From assembly GCF_000284295.1 (NCBI RefSeq), contig NC_017093.1, positions 5,828,001 to 5,892,000 on the forward strand: DNA of 64,000 bases. Reading direction: 5' to 3'. Source of the stretch: Actinoplanes missouriensis 431 (GTDB taxonomy: Bacteria > Actinomycetota > Actinomycetes > Mycobacteriales > Micromonosporaceae). The notes below the pieces were generated by a model. That model was not told the origin of the DNA, did not search any database, and was given only the letters and a program-made list of their open reading frames with translations. Numbering within the stretch: position 1 is the first letter of the stretch; each line of letters starts with the position of its first letter. The position numbers were made by a program, and so were the translations under genes. Shown here piece after piece: positions 1-10,483 of this stretch.

Positions 1-2
1 GG

Positions 3-593
3 ATCCTCGCGCAGCAGCTGGCCGCCGAAGGCGCACTGATCATGGACAGCGCCCGGATGCGGCAGGCCGCCCAGGTGCACGTCGACGAGCTCACCCACCA
101 CGCCTTCCACGACTCGCTGACCGGCCTGCCCAACCGCAAGCACCTGCTGGACCGGGCCGAGCAGGCGGTGGAGGCCGCCTGCACGACGGGCACCCGGATC
201 GCACTGCTGCTGCTCGACCTGAACGGCTTCAAACAGGTCAACGACACCGTCGGGCACCACGCCGGCGACGTGCTGCTGCAGCTGGTCGGCAAGCGGCTGC
301 AGGACTCCGTCCGCGGTCCGGACCTGGTGGCGCGCCTCGGCGGCGACGAGTTCGCGGTCCTGCTCACCGGCGGCCCGGACGAGCACGCCGCGGTCGCCGC
401 CGGTGAGCGGATCTGCGAGCGGCTGCGCGAGCCGTTCGACATCGAGGGCCAGGAGGTGCGCATCGGGGCGAGCCTCGGGGTGGCCCTCTGCCCGGACCAC
501 GCGACCGATTTCGGGGCCCTGATGCGCGACGCCGACGCGGCCATGTACGAGGCCAAGCGCGGCGGCGGCGGGGTGCGCGTCGCGGCCCGGTGA
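3..593 (+). CDS. GGDEF diguanylate cyclase, C-terminal part (5' end outside window)
   Basis: The reading frame is open from base 3, so the gene begins upstream of the window and only its C-terminal catalytic region is visible. A full GGDEF domain is present: DSLTGLPNR at its start, the FKQVND motif, and GGDEF encoded at 339-353. Five residues before GGDEF stands RGPD, a match to the RxxD inhibitory site that binds product c-di-GMP. The enzyme should therefore join two GTP into c-di-GMP and be feedback-inhibited. The N-terminal sensor region cannot be seen. It ends 84 bp before the next gene on the same strand. No EAL domain follows. Confidence 0.9.
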   Translation: MLAQQLAAEGALIMDSARMRQAAQVHVDELTHHAFHDSLTGLPNRKHLLDRAEQAVEAACTTGTRIALLLLDLNGFKQVNDTVGHHAGDVLLQLVGKRLQDSVRGPDLVARLGGDEFAVLLTGGPDEHAAVAAGERICERLREPFDIEGQEVRIGASLGVALCPDHATDFGALMRDADAAMYEAKRGGGGVRVAAR

Positions 594-677
594 CGCGCCG
601 ATCATGACCAACAAATCCGGATAAATCAGGTTGAGGGTGATAACTTCGGGCGGCAACCGACCCGGAAGGACCGCGAG

Positions 678-1505
678 ATGTTCGGGACCCACCTGTTAGT
701 GGCCGCCACCGTGCTGGCCACCGGAGCGCCGGCCCCGGCACCGCGCGGCCCACTGACCGCCCCGGCGCCGCTGGGCCCACTGACCGCCCCGGCGCCGCTG
801 GGCCCGCTGACGGCTCCGGCGTCGCGCGGGCCGCTCACCGAGATCGCCTTCGCGATCTCGCCGGATCAGGTCACCCAGGGGTCCCGGGTCGTCCTTGCCG
901 GTTACGCCGGCTCCGGGGACAGCGGCAACGCGGCCCCGGTCGACGTCTACTTCCGCAAGACCGAGAACGATCCGTACGTCCGGATCGCGCGCACGGCCGC
1001 GGCCAGTTCGGGACGGTTCAGCACCACGGTGACGGCGGTGGCGTCCGGTGACTACGAGGTGCTCTACCGGGGCAACAAGCGGCGCGGCCCGGCCTCCGCG
1101 AGCGACTACCTGGCGGTCTACACGACCCGTACCGTGACGCGGCTGGTCTATGCCTGGACCGCTACCCGGCTGCAGTGCCACCCGGTCTGCCGGACGCACG
1201 GCCCGGAGCTGACGCTCGGCACCGGGCCGGTGCATCTCAGCTTCCAGCGGGACTGCGGGCCGACCCGGTCCGGCGGCAGCCTCGGCTTCACCCGGGACCC
1301 GTGGAACAAGCACGCGGCCGGTGACCCGGGCTGGCGCGACTTCAAGGACGGCGCCGGGCCGGTCGAGTTCGACCTGGCGCCGCCCGAGCGGAACGGGCAC
1401 TTCTATCTGACCTGGTCCAGCGTGCAGCGCGCGCGCGGGCAGGCCACCCTCTGCGACCTCAGGTTCACCGCCACGCAGACGGCCAACGAGATCACCTACG
1501 TCTGA
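678..1505 (+). CDS. Secreted protein with N-terminal GPLTAPAP repeats, unknown function
   Basis: The 275-residue product starts at an ATG preceded by a GGAAGGA-type ribosome site. A short hydrophobic segment (residues 5-18) suggests export. Residues 23-54 are a Pro/Ala-rich linker of four 9-residue GPLTAPAP-type repeats. The rest looks like a beta-rich domain: residues 55-155 resemble an Ig-like fold (ISPDQVTQGSRVVLAGYAGS, then YFRKTEND), followed by a region with four cysteines and many aromatic residues. No enzyme motif is recognised. It converges on the acyl-CoA dehydrogenase gene with only 6 bp between stop codons. An extracellular adhesion or binding role is possible but is not shown. 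Confidence 0.75.
   Translation: MFGTHLLVAATVLATGAPAPAPRGPLTAPAPLGPLTAPAPLGPLTAPASRGPLTEIAFAISPDQVTQGSRVVLAGYAGSGDSGNAAPVDVYFRKTENDPYVRIARTAAASSGRFSTTVTAVASGDYEVLYRGNKRRGPASASDYLAVYTTRTVTRLVYAWTATRLQCHPVCRTHGPELTLGTGPVHLSFQRDCGPTRSGGSLGFTRDPWNKHAAGDPGWRDFKDGAGPVEFDLAPPERNGHFYLTWSSVQRARGQATLCDLRFTATQTANEITYV
744..839 (+). repeat. 27-bp in-frame tandem repeat (four units)
   Basis: Four units of 27 bp encode the 9-residue GPLTAPAP-type repeat near the N-terminus of the secreted protein. Units two and three are nearly identical in DNA; the first and last have diverged. The unit length keeps the frame, so copy number could vary without breaking the gene. Confidence 0.85.
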
Positions 1506-1511
1506 GCGGGC

Positions 1512-2654
1512 TCAGACGAACGCGCCGTGGCCGGTCACCGCCCGGCCCACGATCAGCGAGTTGATCTCGCGGGTGCCCTCGTACGAGTAGAGCGCCTCGG
1601 CGTCCGCGACGAACCGGCCGATGTCGTAGTCGAGGACGATGCCGTTGCCGGCGAGCAGCTCCCGCGCCCAGCCGACGACCTCGCGCATCCGGGTGGTGCA
1701 GTACGCCTTCGCCAGCGCCGAGTGCTCGTCCTTGTAGACGCCCTCGTCCTGCAGCTGGGCCAGCCGCACGCACATCCCGAGCGACGCGGTCACGTTGCCG
1801 ACCATGCGCACCAGCAGGTCCTGGACCAGCTGGAACTTGGCGATCGGGCGGCCGAACTGCTCCCGTTCCTTGGCGTAGTCGAGGGCGATCTCGTAGGCCG
1901 CCAGCATCACGCCGACCGCCTGCCACGCGACGCCCGCGCGGGTCTGCCGGAGGACCTTCGCGGTGTCCTTGAACGAGTTCGCCCGCTGCAGACGGTCGGC
2001 TTCCGGTACCCGTACCCCGTCGAGGGTGATGTCGGCGTTCTGCACGATGCGCAGCGCGATCTTGTTCTCGATCTTGGTGGCGGTGAGACCCGGCGCGTCA
2101 CCGGGCACCACGAACCCCTTGACCTGATTGTCCGAAGTATCGCGGGCCCAGACCACGATCAGGTCGGCGAACGTGGCGTTGCCGATCCAGCGCTTCGCGC
2201 CGTTCAGCACCCAGGTGTCCCCGTCGCGCGCGCAGGTCGTGCGCAATCCGGCGGCCACGTCGGAACCACCCGTCGGCTCGGTCAGCGCGAACGCCCCGAT
2301 CTGATCAAACGCGGTCATTGCCGGCAGCCACCGTTCCTGCTGCTCGGGCGACCCGCAGGTCTGGATGCTGCCCATGGCGAGGCCGGCGTGCACGCCGTAG
2401 AACGTCGCCATCGACGCGTCCGCGTGCCCCATCTCCAGCGCGAGCCATCCGTTGAGCAGCGAGGACCGTTCCACCCCGGCCAACCCGAGCCCGGCGAACC
2501 GCTTGACCAGGTGGGTCGGGAACTCGGCTCTGGACCAGTATTCGTTCGCGATCGGCGTCACCTCGGACGCCAGGAAGTCCCGCACGCGCTGAACGATTGC
2601 GGACTCGTCGTCCGTCAGAAGGCCCTGAAAGGCGTAAAGATCTCCGGCAAGCAT
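1512..2654 (-). CDS. Acyl-CoA dehydrogenase, glutaryl-CoA dehydrogenase-like
   Basis: The 380-residue flavoenzyme has the full acyl-CoA dehydrogenase layout: an N-terminal helical domain, a middle beta domain with the FAD-contacting motif FALTEPTGGSD (residues about 137-147), and a C-terminal helical domain. The YEGTREIN motif near residue 358 places the catalytic glutamate (about E359) as in glutaryl-CoA and related dehydrogenases, and the following LIVGRAVTG also fits that group. It should oxidise an acyl-CoA and pass electrons to ETF; the exact substrate cannot be fixed from sequence. Its ATG lies only 44 bp from that of the divergent glyQS gene, so their promoters must overlap. Confidence 0.92.
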   Translation of the reverse strand: MLAGDLYAFQGLLTDDESAIVQRVRDFLASEVTPIANEYWSRAEFPTHLVKRFAGLGLAGVERSSLLNGWLALEMGHADASMATFYGVHAGLAMGSIQTCGSPEQQERWLPAMTAFDQIGAFALTEPTGGSDVAAGLRTTCARDGDTWVLNGAKRWIGNATFADLIVVWARDTSDNQVKGFVVPGDAPGLTATKIENKIALRIVQNADITLDGVRVPEADRLQRANSFKDTAKVLRQTRAGVAWQAVGVMLAAYEIALDYAKEREQFGRPIAKFQLVQDLLVRMVGNVTASLGMCVRLAQLQDEGVYKDEHSALAKAYCTTRMREVVGWARELLAGNGIVLDYDIGRFVADAEALYSYEGTREINSLIVGRAVTGHGAFV

Positions 2655-2684
2655 GTTCGGTTCGTACCCCCGCGACGCCGCACC

Positions 2685-2690
2685 TAGACT
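2685..2690 (+). promoter_or_regulatory. -10 hexamer TAGACT, leaderless start of glyQS
   Basis: TAGACT ends 8 nt before the ATG at 2699 and there is no ribosome-binding sequence between them. This is the usual spacing for a leaderless actinobacterial transcript and supports the ATG at 2699 over the longer open frame that starts at 2597. A TCGTACCCCCGC 12-mer at 2662-2673 also occurs upstream of the next gene. Confidence 0.6.
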
Positions 2691-2698
2691 TCGGTCCC

Positions 2699-5656
<2,958 letters not shown>

Positions 5657-5657
5657 G

Positions 5658-5679
5658 TGTCGTACCCCCGCTCTAGGTT
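5658..5679 (+). promoter_or_regulatory. RecA-NDp/PafBC-like promoter with leaderless start
   Basis: TGTCGTACC at 5658-5666, a 7-nt spacer and TAGGTT at 5674-5679 resemble the actinobacterial RecA-independent DNA-damage promoter (TTGTCRGTG, 7-8 nt, TANNNT) recognised through PafBC. The match of the first half is partial (TGTCGTACC against TGTCRGTG). TAGGTT ends 7 nt before the ATG at 5687, giving a leaderless message. It begins 2 bp after the glyQS stop codon. Confidence 0.45.
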
Positions 5680-5686
5680 GTCGGGC

Positions 5687-8500
5687 ATGGCTCTCACCTG
5701 GGCGGGGTTCGACAGGCTCGTGCACGAGGGGGACACGCGTGGCGTGTTCACGATGCTGCTCGAGGCGGACGAGGCGCAGCGCCGCGCGTTCGGGGCCGAG
5801 CTGGAGTCGCGGATCCGCTCGGCCGCGCCCGCCGGGCGCGGCTGGGGCCGGCAGGAACCGGGCTGGTCCCCCGCGTCCTATGCGCTCGCCGTCATCGCGT
5901 GCGCCCCCACGGCGGCCCGCGCCGCCGCGCTGCTGAGCCGGCGCGAGATGCGGCAGTGGCACACCATCCACGTCGACCGGTTCCTGGAGCTGGCCCGGGC
6001 CCGGCAGCTGCCCTGGGTCGGCGAGCTCGGCGTGCGGCTGGCCCAGCGGTCACGTCCCGGCGACATCCGGCTGGTGACCGAGTGGGAGTTCCTGGCCGCC
6101 CTGTTCGACGAGGGCAAGGCCGACCCCCCGGTGACCGAGGCCGTGGTCGCCAGCTGGCTCCGGCAGATGCACACCGGCCGGCCCGCCGCGCTGCTGAGGA
6201 ACCTGCGCGCCTCCCCGTTCCTGGACCGGCTGCTCCCCGGCGTCTTCGCGATCGACGGCCTGGGCGCCCACGTGCGGCTCACCCCGTGGGACGGCGAGCC
6301 CGCATCGGTCTTCTCCGTCGCCGTGGCCCGGCTCTGCGCCGAGGGCCGCCTGGACCGCACGTCGATCCTGGCCGCCACGGTGGACCGTCTGCTGCGCGGC
6401 GACCGCCCGGCCGCCCTGCGCCCGTTCGCCCGCCTGCATGAGGAGCTGGCGCCGGCGCCGTCCGAGATGGTTCCGCTCGCGACGTCCTACCTGCGGCTGC
6501 TGGCCGCCGCGCCGTCGCCGGTCGCCGGTCTCGCGCAGCGGGCGTCGCGCAGTGCGTGGGAGTCCGGGGAGCTGGAGTGGGAGCGGGTGCTGGAGGTCAG
6601 CGGGGAGGTGCTGGCCCGCCCGGAGAAGGCGCTGGTGAAAGCGCAGCTGTCCTGGCTGGACAGGGTGGCGCGGCGCGATCCGGCAGCAGCGGGTGATGTG
6701 GTGGCGGTGGTGGAGGCGGCGTCGGAGAGTCCCGTTCTGGACATCCGGGAGCTGGCCCGCGCGGTGGCCGAGCGTCACCGTCCCGCGCCGACGGCGGCCA
6801 GTCCCGCCCTTCGCGCACCGGTCGCGGGCGAGGCGCAGCCGGCTTCGTCCGCCACGCCCCTCGTGTCCGATGTCCACCGCAGTTCGCCCGCCGCGGTGAT
6901 CCCTGCGGCGATCGGGAGTGCTGCTGAGCTGGCGGAGGAGTTCGTGGCGCTGCTGCGGGAGCGGACGGCGGTGCGCTGGGAGCGGGTGATGGCGGCGCTG
7001 GTCGGCCTGCCCGCGGAGGGGCTCGGCGAGGCGCTGGAGCCGGTGCTGAACCGCAACGACCGCACCGGACGCACCCGCTTCACGGCCCTCGACGCGGCGA
7101 TCCGGGCCCTCGACGCGGCGATCCGGGCCCTCGACGCGGCGATCCGGGCGCGCGCCGGGCTGCCGTTCGACCCGCACGAGCAGCAACGCCTGCACGACGT
7201 GGTCCAGCATCCGAGGTCCCTCGTCCACACCCCGGCCGACCTCCTCGATCTCCGGCTCGCCGAGATCGCCGTCCGGGTGACCCGGTCACCGATTCCCGAG
7301 CTGCTGGCGACGCCCACCCACCTGACCGGCAGCCTCGACGCCGGCGTGCTGATCGACAGGCTGACCCGGCTGGAGGCGGCCGGGGCCGAGCCGTGGCCGC
7401 TGGACTTCCAGCAGGCGCTGCTCCGGGTGGCCGTTCCGCAGCCGGAGCGGCCGGCGGAGGATGCCGGGATCCTCGCCCGCGCCGACGCGCTGACCGGCCC
7501 GCACGGCCGCCGGCTCGCCGCCTGGCTACGTGCCGGCGGCCTCCCCCAGCCGATCAGCATCCGCTTCGAGCAGCGCCATCCGCTCAGCCCCGACCGTCGC
7601 GTGGTGGTGAACCTGCAGCCCGGCCCGGGCGATCTGAGCGGCCTGGGCGACCTCACCGGGCTCAGCGGTCTCAGCGGTCGCCCGACTTTCGGCGGCCTCG
7701 GCGGCCTCGGGCGAGCCGGTGACTTCCCGGAGGACGGCGATCGCGGAGACCCAGAGGTTCCCGGCGGGCTCGAGGATCTCGATCTGGAGGACGCCGTGGT
7801 GAGCCTGTCCAGGGCGGCCGAGCCGGATTACCAGGGATGGCTCACCTACCGGCCGGACGTCCTCGCGATGGTGCTCCCCCACCATCGGGAGGCCGCCGCG
7901 GCCTGGGCACTGCCGGACCTGGCCGCCCTGGCCGACCAGGACGACCGCGACGCCAGCCTGCTTCCGCTGCTGGCCGACGCGGGAGGTCCGCCCGGCCCGG
8001 CCGTGGCGCTGGCCGTCGCGTACGGACTGGGCGCCCGCCACGCGGCGGACCGCGTCGCGGCGATCGACGCCTTCCTGGCGCTGACCGAACGGCCCGGCGC
8101 CGTCACGGTGGCAGCCGGCGACGTTCTGCCGTCCACCGGCCCATCCGCTGCGGGATTCGCGGCGGCTGTCGGCGCGGAGCTGGGTGATCTGTGCTCGGAC
8201 GGGACGGTCAAGCTCGCCCGCGTGGTCGAGGCCCTGACCGACGCCCAGGTCGCGGGTGCCACCGGAGCGGTCTGGCAGCTCTTGACGGCGGCCCTGCCCC
8301 GGTTGCTGCCCGCCGGCCCGCGCGGGCTGCCTGACATGCTGCAACTGGCCACCCTCACCGTTACCGCCGGGGCCGCGGAGACCGGCGGTGGCGCCACTGC
8401 TGCGGACATTCCGGGGCTGGAAGAACTCGCCCGGCGTTCAGGAGGCTCTCGCTTGCTTCGCGAAGCAAGACGTCTGGTCGCAGCGCTCGGCAAGACCTGA
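5687..8500 (+). CDS. Large DUF6493-like helical repeat protein, function unknown
   Basis: The 937-residue soluble protein is rich in Leu, Ala and Arg and is predicted by eye to be mostly helical, as in HEAT-like scaffolds. The opening (FDRLVHEGDTRGVFTMLLEAD), the length and the closing part (DIPGLEELARRSGGSRLL) fit my recollection of the DUF6493 family of actinobacteria; that assignment is from memory and was not searched. Residues 467-487 are a perfect threefold LDAAIRA repeat, and residues 645-675 are Gly/Leu-rich low complexity. The ATG at 5687 is chosen over the frame start at 5657 because a -10 hexamer lies 7 nt upstream. The promoter resembles DNA-damage promoters, hinting at a stress role. 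Confidence 0.8.
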   Translation: MALTWAGFDRLVHEGDTRGVFTMLLEADEAQRRAFGAELESRIRSAAPAGRGWGRQEPGWSPASYALAVIACAPTAARAAALLSRREMRQWHTIHVDRFLELARARQLPWVGELGVRLAQRSRPGDIRLVTEWEFLAALFDEGKADPPVTEAVVASWLRQMHTGRPAALLRNLRASPFLDRLLPGVFAIDGLGAHVRLTPWDGEPASVFSVAVARLCAEGRLDRTSILAATVDRLLRGDRPAALRPFARLHEELAPAPSEMVPLATSYLRLLAAAPSPVAGLAQRASRSAWESGELEWERVLEVSGEVLARPEKALVKAQLSWLDRVARRDPAAAGDVVAVVEAASESPVLDIRELARAVAERHRPAPTAASPALRAPVAGEAQPASSATPLVSDVHRSSPAAVIPAAIGSAAELAEEFVALLRERTAVRWERVMAALVGLPAEGLGEALEPVLNRNDRTGRTRFTALDAAIRALDAAIRALDAAIRARAGLPFDPHEQQRLHDVVQHPRSLVHTPADLLDLRLAEIAVRVTRSPIPELLATPTHLTGSLDAGVLIDRLTRLEAAGAEPWPLDFQQALLRVAVPQPERPAEDAGILARADALTGPHGRRLAAWLRAGGLPQPISIRFEQRHPLSPDRRVVVNLQPGPGDLSGLGDLTGLSGLSGRPTFGGLGGLGRAGDFPEDGDRGDPEVPGGLEDLDLEDAVVSLSRAAEPDYQGWLTYRPDVLAMVLPHHREAAAAWALPDLAALADQDDRDASLLPLLADAGGPPGPAVALAVAYGLGARHAADRVAAIDAFLALTERPGAVTVAAGDVLPSTGPSAAGFAAAVGAELGDLCSDGTVKLARVVEALTDAQVAGATGAVWQLLTAALPRLLPAGPRGLPDMLQLATLTVTAGAAETGGGATAADIPGLEELARRSGGSRLLREARRLVAALGKT
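7085..7147 (+). repeat. Perfect 21-bp tandem repeat, three copies, in frame
   Basis: Three identical 21-bp units sit head to tail inside the DUF6493-like gene and encode LDAAIRA three times. Perfect identity suggests recent slippage or amplification. A heptad-length unit would lengthen a helix by two turns per copy. Confidence 0.95.
8452..8469. other. Perfect 18-bp palindrome inside the end of the DUF6493-like gene
   Basis: CTTGCTTCG followed by its exact reverse complement lies about 30 bp before the stop codon. It uses TTG, CTT, GCA and AGA, codons that are otherwise uncommon here, so the DNA rather than the protein may be under constraint. It could be a protein-binding site, a hairpin acting on transcription, or chance. 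Confidence 0.5.
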
Positions 8501-8534
8501 CAACCGTCGCGCGGCCGCCGGGGGGCGACTGACC

Positions 8535-8715
8535 GCCGCAGAGCGGGACGCGCCAGGCCGCGACGCCGCAGAGCGGGACGCGCCAGGCCGCGACGCCGCA
8601 GAGCGGGACGCGCCAGGCCGCGACGCCGCGGAGCGGGAGCGGGGCGCCCCAGGCCGCGACGCCGCGGAGCGGGAGCGGGACGCCGCAGGCCGCGACGCCG
8701 CGGAGCGGGACGCCG
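8535..8715 (+). repeat. 30-36 bp intergenic minisatellite
   Basis: The 476-bp gap between the DUF6493-like gene and the glycerophosphodiesterase gene (8501-8976) is dominated by six tandem units. Three are 30 bp and near perfect; the last units carry a 6-bp insertion (GAGCGG), giving 36 bp. All six frames stay open because unit lengths are multiples of three, but the predicted peptides are simple Arg/Ala/Asp repeats and no start site is convincing. The remaining 260 bp hold no gene I can support and should include the promoter of the next gene. Confidence 0.9.
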
Positions 8716-8976
8716 GACCACGCTGACGGGCGCGACGCCCATGCGGATCGCCGCAGCTGATCGCCTGATTCATCCCGGTTTGCATCCCCACGTGGGGACG
8801 GGCGTCTGCGTAGGCTCCGCGGGACGAGTTCAGGAGGGCGAGAGGGGCGGTTACCCGTACCGCAAATGATTCTCCTCGTTCATGAGGGCTTCTCTCTCCC
8901 GACGAATCGGTCACCTGGACTTTCGGCGGACAGTTCGGCGGCACGCGCCGGACCGGAGAACTTCGTGGAGGAGAAC

Positions 8977-10125
8977 GTGGCAGATCGCCGTCAGGTGCTG
9001 CGCATCGGAGTCGCGGCCGCCGCCGCTCCCGCGCTCGCCGGCACCGTGGCCGCACCCGCGCTGGCCGGACCCGGTGAGAAGGCCGCGCAGACCGGGGCCG
9101 CGCAGACCGCGACCACGCCGGCCGGCAACGGCCGGAAGGCCGCGCTGCTGATCGTCGGGCACCGGGGCGCCTCCGGCTACCGGCCGGAGCACACGCTCGC
9201 GTCCTACGAGCTGGCCGCCCGGATGGGCGCCGACTACATGGAACCCGACCTGGTCATCACGAAGGACGGCGTGCTGGTCTGCCGGCACGAGCCGGAGATC
9301 GGCGGGACCACCGACGTGGCGTCGCGGCCGGAGTTCGCCGACCGCAAGCGGACTGTGGTGCTCGACGGGGTCAGCGTCACCGGCTGGTGGACGCACGACT
9401 TCACCCTGCCCGAGCTGAAGACGCTGCGGGCGACCGAGCGGATCCCGGCGATCCGGCAGCAGAACACGCTGTACGACGGCCGGTTCGAGGTGCCGACGTT
9501 CCAGGAGGTCCTGGACCTGCGCAAGCGGCTGTCGAAGGAGCTCGACCGGGAGCTGGGCGTGTTCCCGGAGACGAAGCACCCGACGTACTTCAAGAATCTG
9601 GGTCTTGCTCTGGAGGGGCCGCTGGTGCGCACGCTGCGCCGCAACGGCCTGGACCGGCGGGGCGCGAAGGTGTTCGTGCAGTCGTTCGAGGCGACGAACC
9701 TGCGGGAGCTGGCCGACCGGTACCGCATCCAGGTTCCGCTGGTGTTCCTGACCGGCGCGTCCGGCGGGCCGTTCAACGACCCGCGCAGCTACGCGGACTA
9801 CCTGACCCCGGCCGGGCTGCGGGAGCTCAACGACTACGTGAGCGGCCTCGGCCCGGAGAAGGGTCAGATCATCCCGCGGAAGGCGGACGGCACGCTCGGC
9901 ACGCCGACCAGCCTGGTCCGGGACGCGCACAGGGCGGGGCTGAAGGTCATCCCCTACACGTTCCGGGCGGAGAACTCGTTCCTGCCGGCGGAGCTGCGGG
10001 TGGGTGCCGACCCGAGCGCCTACGGCAAGGCGATCGACGAGCAGGTGACGTTCCTGCGTACCGGAATCGACGGCCTTTTCACCGACAACCCGGACGTGGG
10101 CGTCCTGGCTCGCACCCTGGTGTAA
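8977..10125 (+). CDS. Glycerophosphodiester phosphodiesterase, Tat-exported
   Basis: The 382-residue enzyme splits glycerophosphodiesters, freed from membrane phospholipids, into glycerol 3-phosphate and an alcohol, outside the cell. A Tat signal (DRRQVLRIG near residues 3-11, then an Ala-rich stretch) supports the GTG start at 8977, preceded by GGAGG at 5 nt; the frame is open further upstream but would bury the signal. The GDPD domain shows GHRG at residues 61-64, then RPEHTL, the acidic pair in MEPD and HEPE. Catalytic residues of the HD-type barrel are all present. It faces the Pit phosphate transporter operon, and in streptomycetes both functions belong to the phosphate-starvation response. 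Confidence 0.94.
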   Translation: MADRRQVLRIGVAAAAAPALAGTVAAPALAGPGEKAAQTGAAQTATTPAGNGRKAALLIVGHRGASGYRPEHTLASYELAARMGADYMEPDLVITKDGVLVCRHEPEIGGTTDVASRPEFADRKRTVVLDGVSVTGWWTHDFTLPELKTLRATERIPAIRQQNTLYDGRFEVPTFQEVLDLRKRLSKELDRELGVFPETKHPTYFKNLGLALEGPLVRTLRRNGLDRRGAKVFVQSFEATNLRELADRYRIQVPLVFLTGASGGPFNDPRSYADYLTPAGLRELNDYVSGLGPEKGQIIPRKADGTLGTPTSLVRDAHRAGLKVIPYTFRAENSFLPAELRVGADPSAYGKAIDEQVTFLRTGIDGLFTDNPDVGVLARTLV

Positions 10126-10128
10126 GAG

Positions 10129-10155
10129 AAAGGGCCCGGCAATGCCGGGCCCTTT
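10129..10155. terminator. Bidirectional rho-independent terminator
   Basis: A perfect 12-bp stem (AAAGGGCCCGGC and its complement) with a 3-nt AAT loop lies between the convergent phosphodiesterase and small membrane protein genes. A-rich and T-rich ends allow it to work in both directions. Confidence 0.9.
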
Positions 10156-10160
10156 CCGAG

Positions 10161-10472
10161 TTATTTAGCCACTAATGTCGGGAAGAATCCCGAGAAGTCG
10201 AGCTTGTAGCCGAAACCGCTCGACACGATGAAGAGCAGGCCGAGCAGCACGCCCAGCACCACGACGGCGAAGAGCAGGTACCCGATCACGGTGCCGAGCG
10301 GGCGGCGGCTACCCGCCACGGTGACGCCGCTCTCGCTGACCCTGGCCTCGCCGGCGCCCCAGGCGAGCGAGCGGATGCCGAGGGCGAAGAGCACCGGCAG
10401 GCCGGCGCCGAGGACCAGACCGGCGAGGAGTACCCGCCAGGCGCCGTCGAGGGCGAATCCGAGGTTGTGCAT
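10161..10472 (-). CDS. Small two-helix membrane protein downstream of pit
   Basis: The 103-residue protein has two transmembrane segments, about residues 11-38 and 61-87, with a short charged loop between. The ATG at 10472 lies 11 bp after the pit stop codon, so the two are cotranscribed; the longer open frame to 10595 only overlaps pit antisense to its sense and is not used. No family name is recognised. It is not the DUF47-type Pit accessory protein. A role in Pit assembly or control is inferred from position only. Confidence 0.8.
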   Translation of the reverse strand: MHNLGFALDGAWRVLLAGLVLGAGLPVLFALGIRSLAWGAGEARVSESGVTVAGSRRPLGTVIGYLLFAVVVLGVLLGLLFIVSSGFGYKLDFSGFFPTLVAK

Positions 10473-10483
10473 GGTCGCCTCTC

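Noticed and set aside
8388..8726. A 112-residue open frame over the minisatellite
   Set aside because: The frame is open only because the repeat unit is a multiple of three; it overlaps the DUF6493-like gene and has no start signal.
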